6,861 bases of DNA from assembly GCA_021802375.1 (NCBI GenBank), contig JAKAAL010000221.1:1-6861 (forward strand), in the 5' to 3' direction. The DNA is from Bacillota bacterium (GTDB taxonomy: Bacteria; Bacillota_E; Sulfobacillia; Sulfobacillales; Sulfobacillaceae). A model generated the notes under the pieces. The model ran no database searches and was not told where the DNA came from. It saw only the letters and a program-made list of their open reading frames with translations. Made by a program: the position numbers and the translations under genes. How positions within the stretch are numbered: the stretch's first letter is position 1; each line of letters begins with the position of its first letter. Shown here in pieces: positions 5,732 to 6,861 of the stretch.

Positions 5732-5785
5732 GGCCAGATTCGCCATTATCGGATAGTGGCTTGCCACCCAGGAGGCGAATTGGCC
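5732..5785. repeat. Nested inverted repeats upstream of the acetyltransferase remnant
   Basis: GGCCAGATTCGCC (5732-5744) and GGCGAATTGGCC (5774-5785) are inverted repeats differing by one extra base. Between them, GCCATTAT (5742-5749) and ATAGTGGC (5753-5760) form an 8-bp hairpin with one G-U pair and a CGG loop; the two structures compete for 5742-5744. No T-run follows, so this is not a standard terminator for the operon. The right arm contains part of the AGGAGG (5770-5775) before the acetyltransferase remnant. The rest of 5659-5787 holds no gene that I can recognise. Confidence 0.5.
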
Positions 5786-5787
5786 GT

Positions 5788-6227
5788 TTGAGGCTTTCTG
5801 AACAATGGCCAGTGCCTCTGCTACTACTGGCTGATCCTTCCCAAGCGGCTATCTAGAGCTATATGGGCGGCTGGGCAGGCTGTTTCATTGCAGAGTGGAA
5901 TTCTCAAACCATCGGCGTGTATGTCTTGCTTGAGACACGCCCACAAATGGTCGAACTAGTGAATGTCGCCGTGAGAAAAGACGAGCAAGGACAGGGGATG
6001 GGGAAACAACTCGCCCTTCATGCGAATGACACTGCTCGGTCTCGCCGCTATAAAATAATTGATGTGGGAGGGGGGATTTCAAGCATAGGGCAACTAGCGT
6101 TATACCAAAAGTGTGGATTTAGAATCTGCGGGGTCGATCGAGACCATTTTGCTGTGCACTATGCCAAGCCAACATACGAAAATGGCATCCGTGCCGTGCC
6201 ATGATTCGGCTTAGAATGAACCTATGA
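5788..6227 (+). pseudogene. GNAT family N-acetyltransferase, disrupted by a nonsense codon and a frameshift
   Basis: The main open frame (ATG 5863 to TGA 6204, 113 residues) is a GNAT acyl-CoA transferase core. It has the acetyl-CoA loop QGQGMGKQL (42-50 from that ATG) and the C-terminal signature LALYQKCGFRICGVDRDHF. Homology does not begin at 5863: upstream in the same frame 5797-5853 reads SEQWPVPLLLLADPSQAAI, which from my knowledge of the family is its conserved N-terminus, and the next codon is TAG (5854-5856), possibly from CAG. At the end, YENGI is followed by RAVP and a stop, but one base out of step 6192-6227 reads CRAMIRLRMNL plus stop, matching the family ending. One base therefore seems lost near 6190. 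ATG 5863 lacks a Shine-Dalgarno. The original start is unclear (TTG 5788 or ATT 5779 after AGGAGG 5770-5775). The family's usual 'GTGNSSI' is also altered to GGGISSI, consistent with decay. Confidence 0.8.
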
Positions 6228-6258
6228 AGGATTGCAGCCTTACGGTGGTTCGTGCCAC

Positions 6259-6293
6259 AAAAGATTGAGCGGGAGCATCTGCCCCGCTCAATC
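6259..6293 (-). terminator. Intrinsic terminator overlapping the sigH stop codon
   Basis: On the minus strand GATTGAGCGGG (6293-6283) pairs perfectly over 11 bp with CCCGCTCAATC (6273-6263) around a 9-base loop, followed by TTTT (6262-6259). The sigH TGA (6290-6288) lies inside the first stem arm. Transcription of sigH should end here, so no downstream co-transcribed gene is expected. Confidence 0.85.
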
Positions 6294-6861
6294 GGCTCCC
6301 GGTGGCATGGCCACCATCATCCGCCCATCCAAATAGCGCTCGAGTTTACGCTTGACACGTTGCAGCGCGTTGTCGATGGACTTGACATGGCGACGCAAAT
6401 CGACGGCAATTTCTTGGTAGGAACGTCCGTCGAGATAGGCCATAAGCACTTTCCACTCAAGGTCGCTTAGGATTTCACCCATCTTTTCCTCAATATCCCC
6501 GAACTCTTCCCGATTAATGATCATCTCCTCGGGGTCTGACACCCTTACCGTAGAGATAACATCCATCAAGGTTCGATCGGAATCCTCTTCATAAATCGGT
6601 TTATTCAAAGAAATATACGAATTCAAAGGAATGTGTTTTTGCCTGGTCGCGGTCTTAATCGCGGTAATAATTTGCCGCGTAATGCAAAGTTCAGCAAATG
6701 CACGAAAAGAAGCCAGTTTATCGCTGCGAAAATCGCGAATCGCTTTATATAGTCCTATCATTCCCTCTTGAACAATGTCTTCCCTGTCGGCTCCAATCAG
6801 AAAATAGGAGCGTGCTTTTGCCCGAACGAAGTTGCGATATTTATGAATTAAAAATTCCAAC
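6288..6861 (-). CDS. sigH: RNA polymerase sigma factor SigH (Spo0H), N-terminus outside window
   Basis: This gene encodes the sigma factor for the transition to stationary phase and early sporulation. The frame is open to the right edge; the TTG at 6860 aligns to an internal leucine of SigH (before EFLIHKYRNFVRAKARS), so roughly 35 N-terminal residues are missing, judged by B. subtilis SigH. Region 2 is highly conserved (SYFLIGADREDIVQEGMIGL at 18-37, then FAELCITRQIITAIKTATRQ at 55-74). Region 4 carries the -35-binding HTH: LSDLEWKVLMAYLDGRSYQE (131-150), then RRHVKSIDNALQRVKRKLER (156-175). The last residues (GRMMVAMPPGAD) extend and differ from the short tail of B. subtilis SigH. In many Firmicutes sigH is followed by rpmG-secE-nusG; here a strong terminator and a convergent pseudogene follow instead. 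Confidence 0.95.
   Translation of the reverse strand, partial: LEFLIHKYRNFVRAKARSYFLIGADREDIVQEGMIGLYKAIRDFRSDKLASFRAFAELCITRQIITAIKTATRQKHIPLNSYISLNKPIYEEDSDRTLMDVISTVRVSDPEEMIINREEFGDIEEKMGEILSDLEWKVLMAYLDGRSYQEIAVDLRRHVKSIDNALQRVKRKLERYLDGRMMVAMPPGAD

Noticed and set aside
5489..5767. Minus-strand 92-residue frame after the transglutaminase gene
   Set aside because: Most of it is antisense to the conserved C-terminal tail of the transglutaminase, with no domain or ribosome site.
5854..5856. In-frame TAG as programmed readthrough (pyrrolysine or suppression)
   Set aside because: A second lesion, a frameshift at the 3' end, and an altered core motif make gene decay the simpler explanation.

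Overview
The window looks like chromosomal DNA of a spore-forming Firmicute, carrying the edge of a mobile element. The strongest taxonomic sign is the sigma factor at the right end, which matches SigH (Spo0H) of endospore formers almost residue for residue through regions 2 and 4. The mixed base composition and the gene mix would fit an acidophilic Sulfobacillus-like lineage, but that is inference, not something the sequence proves.

Left part (1 to about 1220): accessory, probably mobile DNA. On the minus strand, an excisionase-type HTH gene overlaps and is probably translationally coupled to a RepA-type replicative helicase (RSF1010 RepA-like) that runs off the left edge. A good TTGACA-17-TAGACT promoter drives the pair. 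Divergent from it, on the plus strand, is a 73-residue ribbon-helix-helix protein with a strong Shine-Dalgarno and its own intrinsic terminator. Hand counts of single 60-base lines give about 65 and 73 % GC here (121-180, 841-900) against about 47 and 43 % in the ATPase gene (1741-1800, 1801-1860), which supports a foreign origin.

Boundary (1223-1298): a minus-strand tRNA-Thr(UGU) gene with encoded CCA, its own promoter and an intrinsic terminator. Its 3' end faces the mobile-type genes, the arrangement expected if an element integrated at the tRNA 3' end.

Middle (1459-5658): a tight three-gene plus-strand operon: MoxR-type AAA+ ATPase, DUF58 membrane protein, and a polytopic membrane transglutaminase-like protein with an intact Cys-His-Asp triad. 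The first two genes overlap by ATGA and the third follows after 10 bases. It has the same order as B. subtilis yeaC-yeaD-yebA. The likely theme is an ATPase chaperone acting through DUF58 on a membrane-anchored, outward-facing cysteine enzyme at the cell envelope; the substrate is unknown.

Right part (5659-6861): a GNAT acetyltransferase remnant carrying both an in-frame amber codon and a frameshift near its 3' end, then, convergent with it, the 3' portion of sigH on the minus strand, ended by a strong hairpin terminator that contains the sigH stop codon.

I found no CRISPR array, insertion sequence, integrase or rRNA. No wholly new system is evident. The most useful points are the tRNA-adjacent mobile element edge and the doubly disrupted acetyltransferase.
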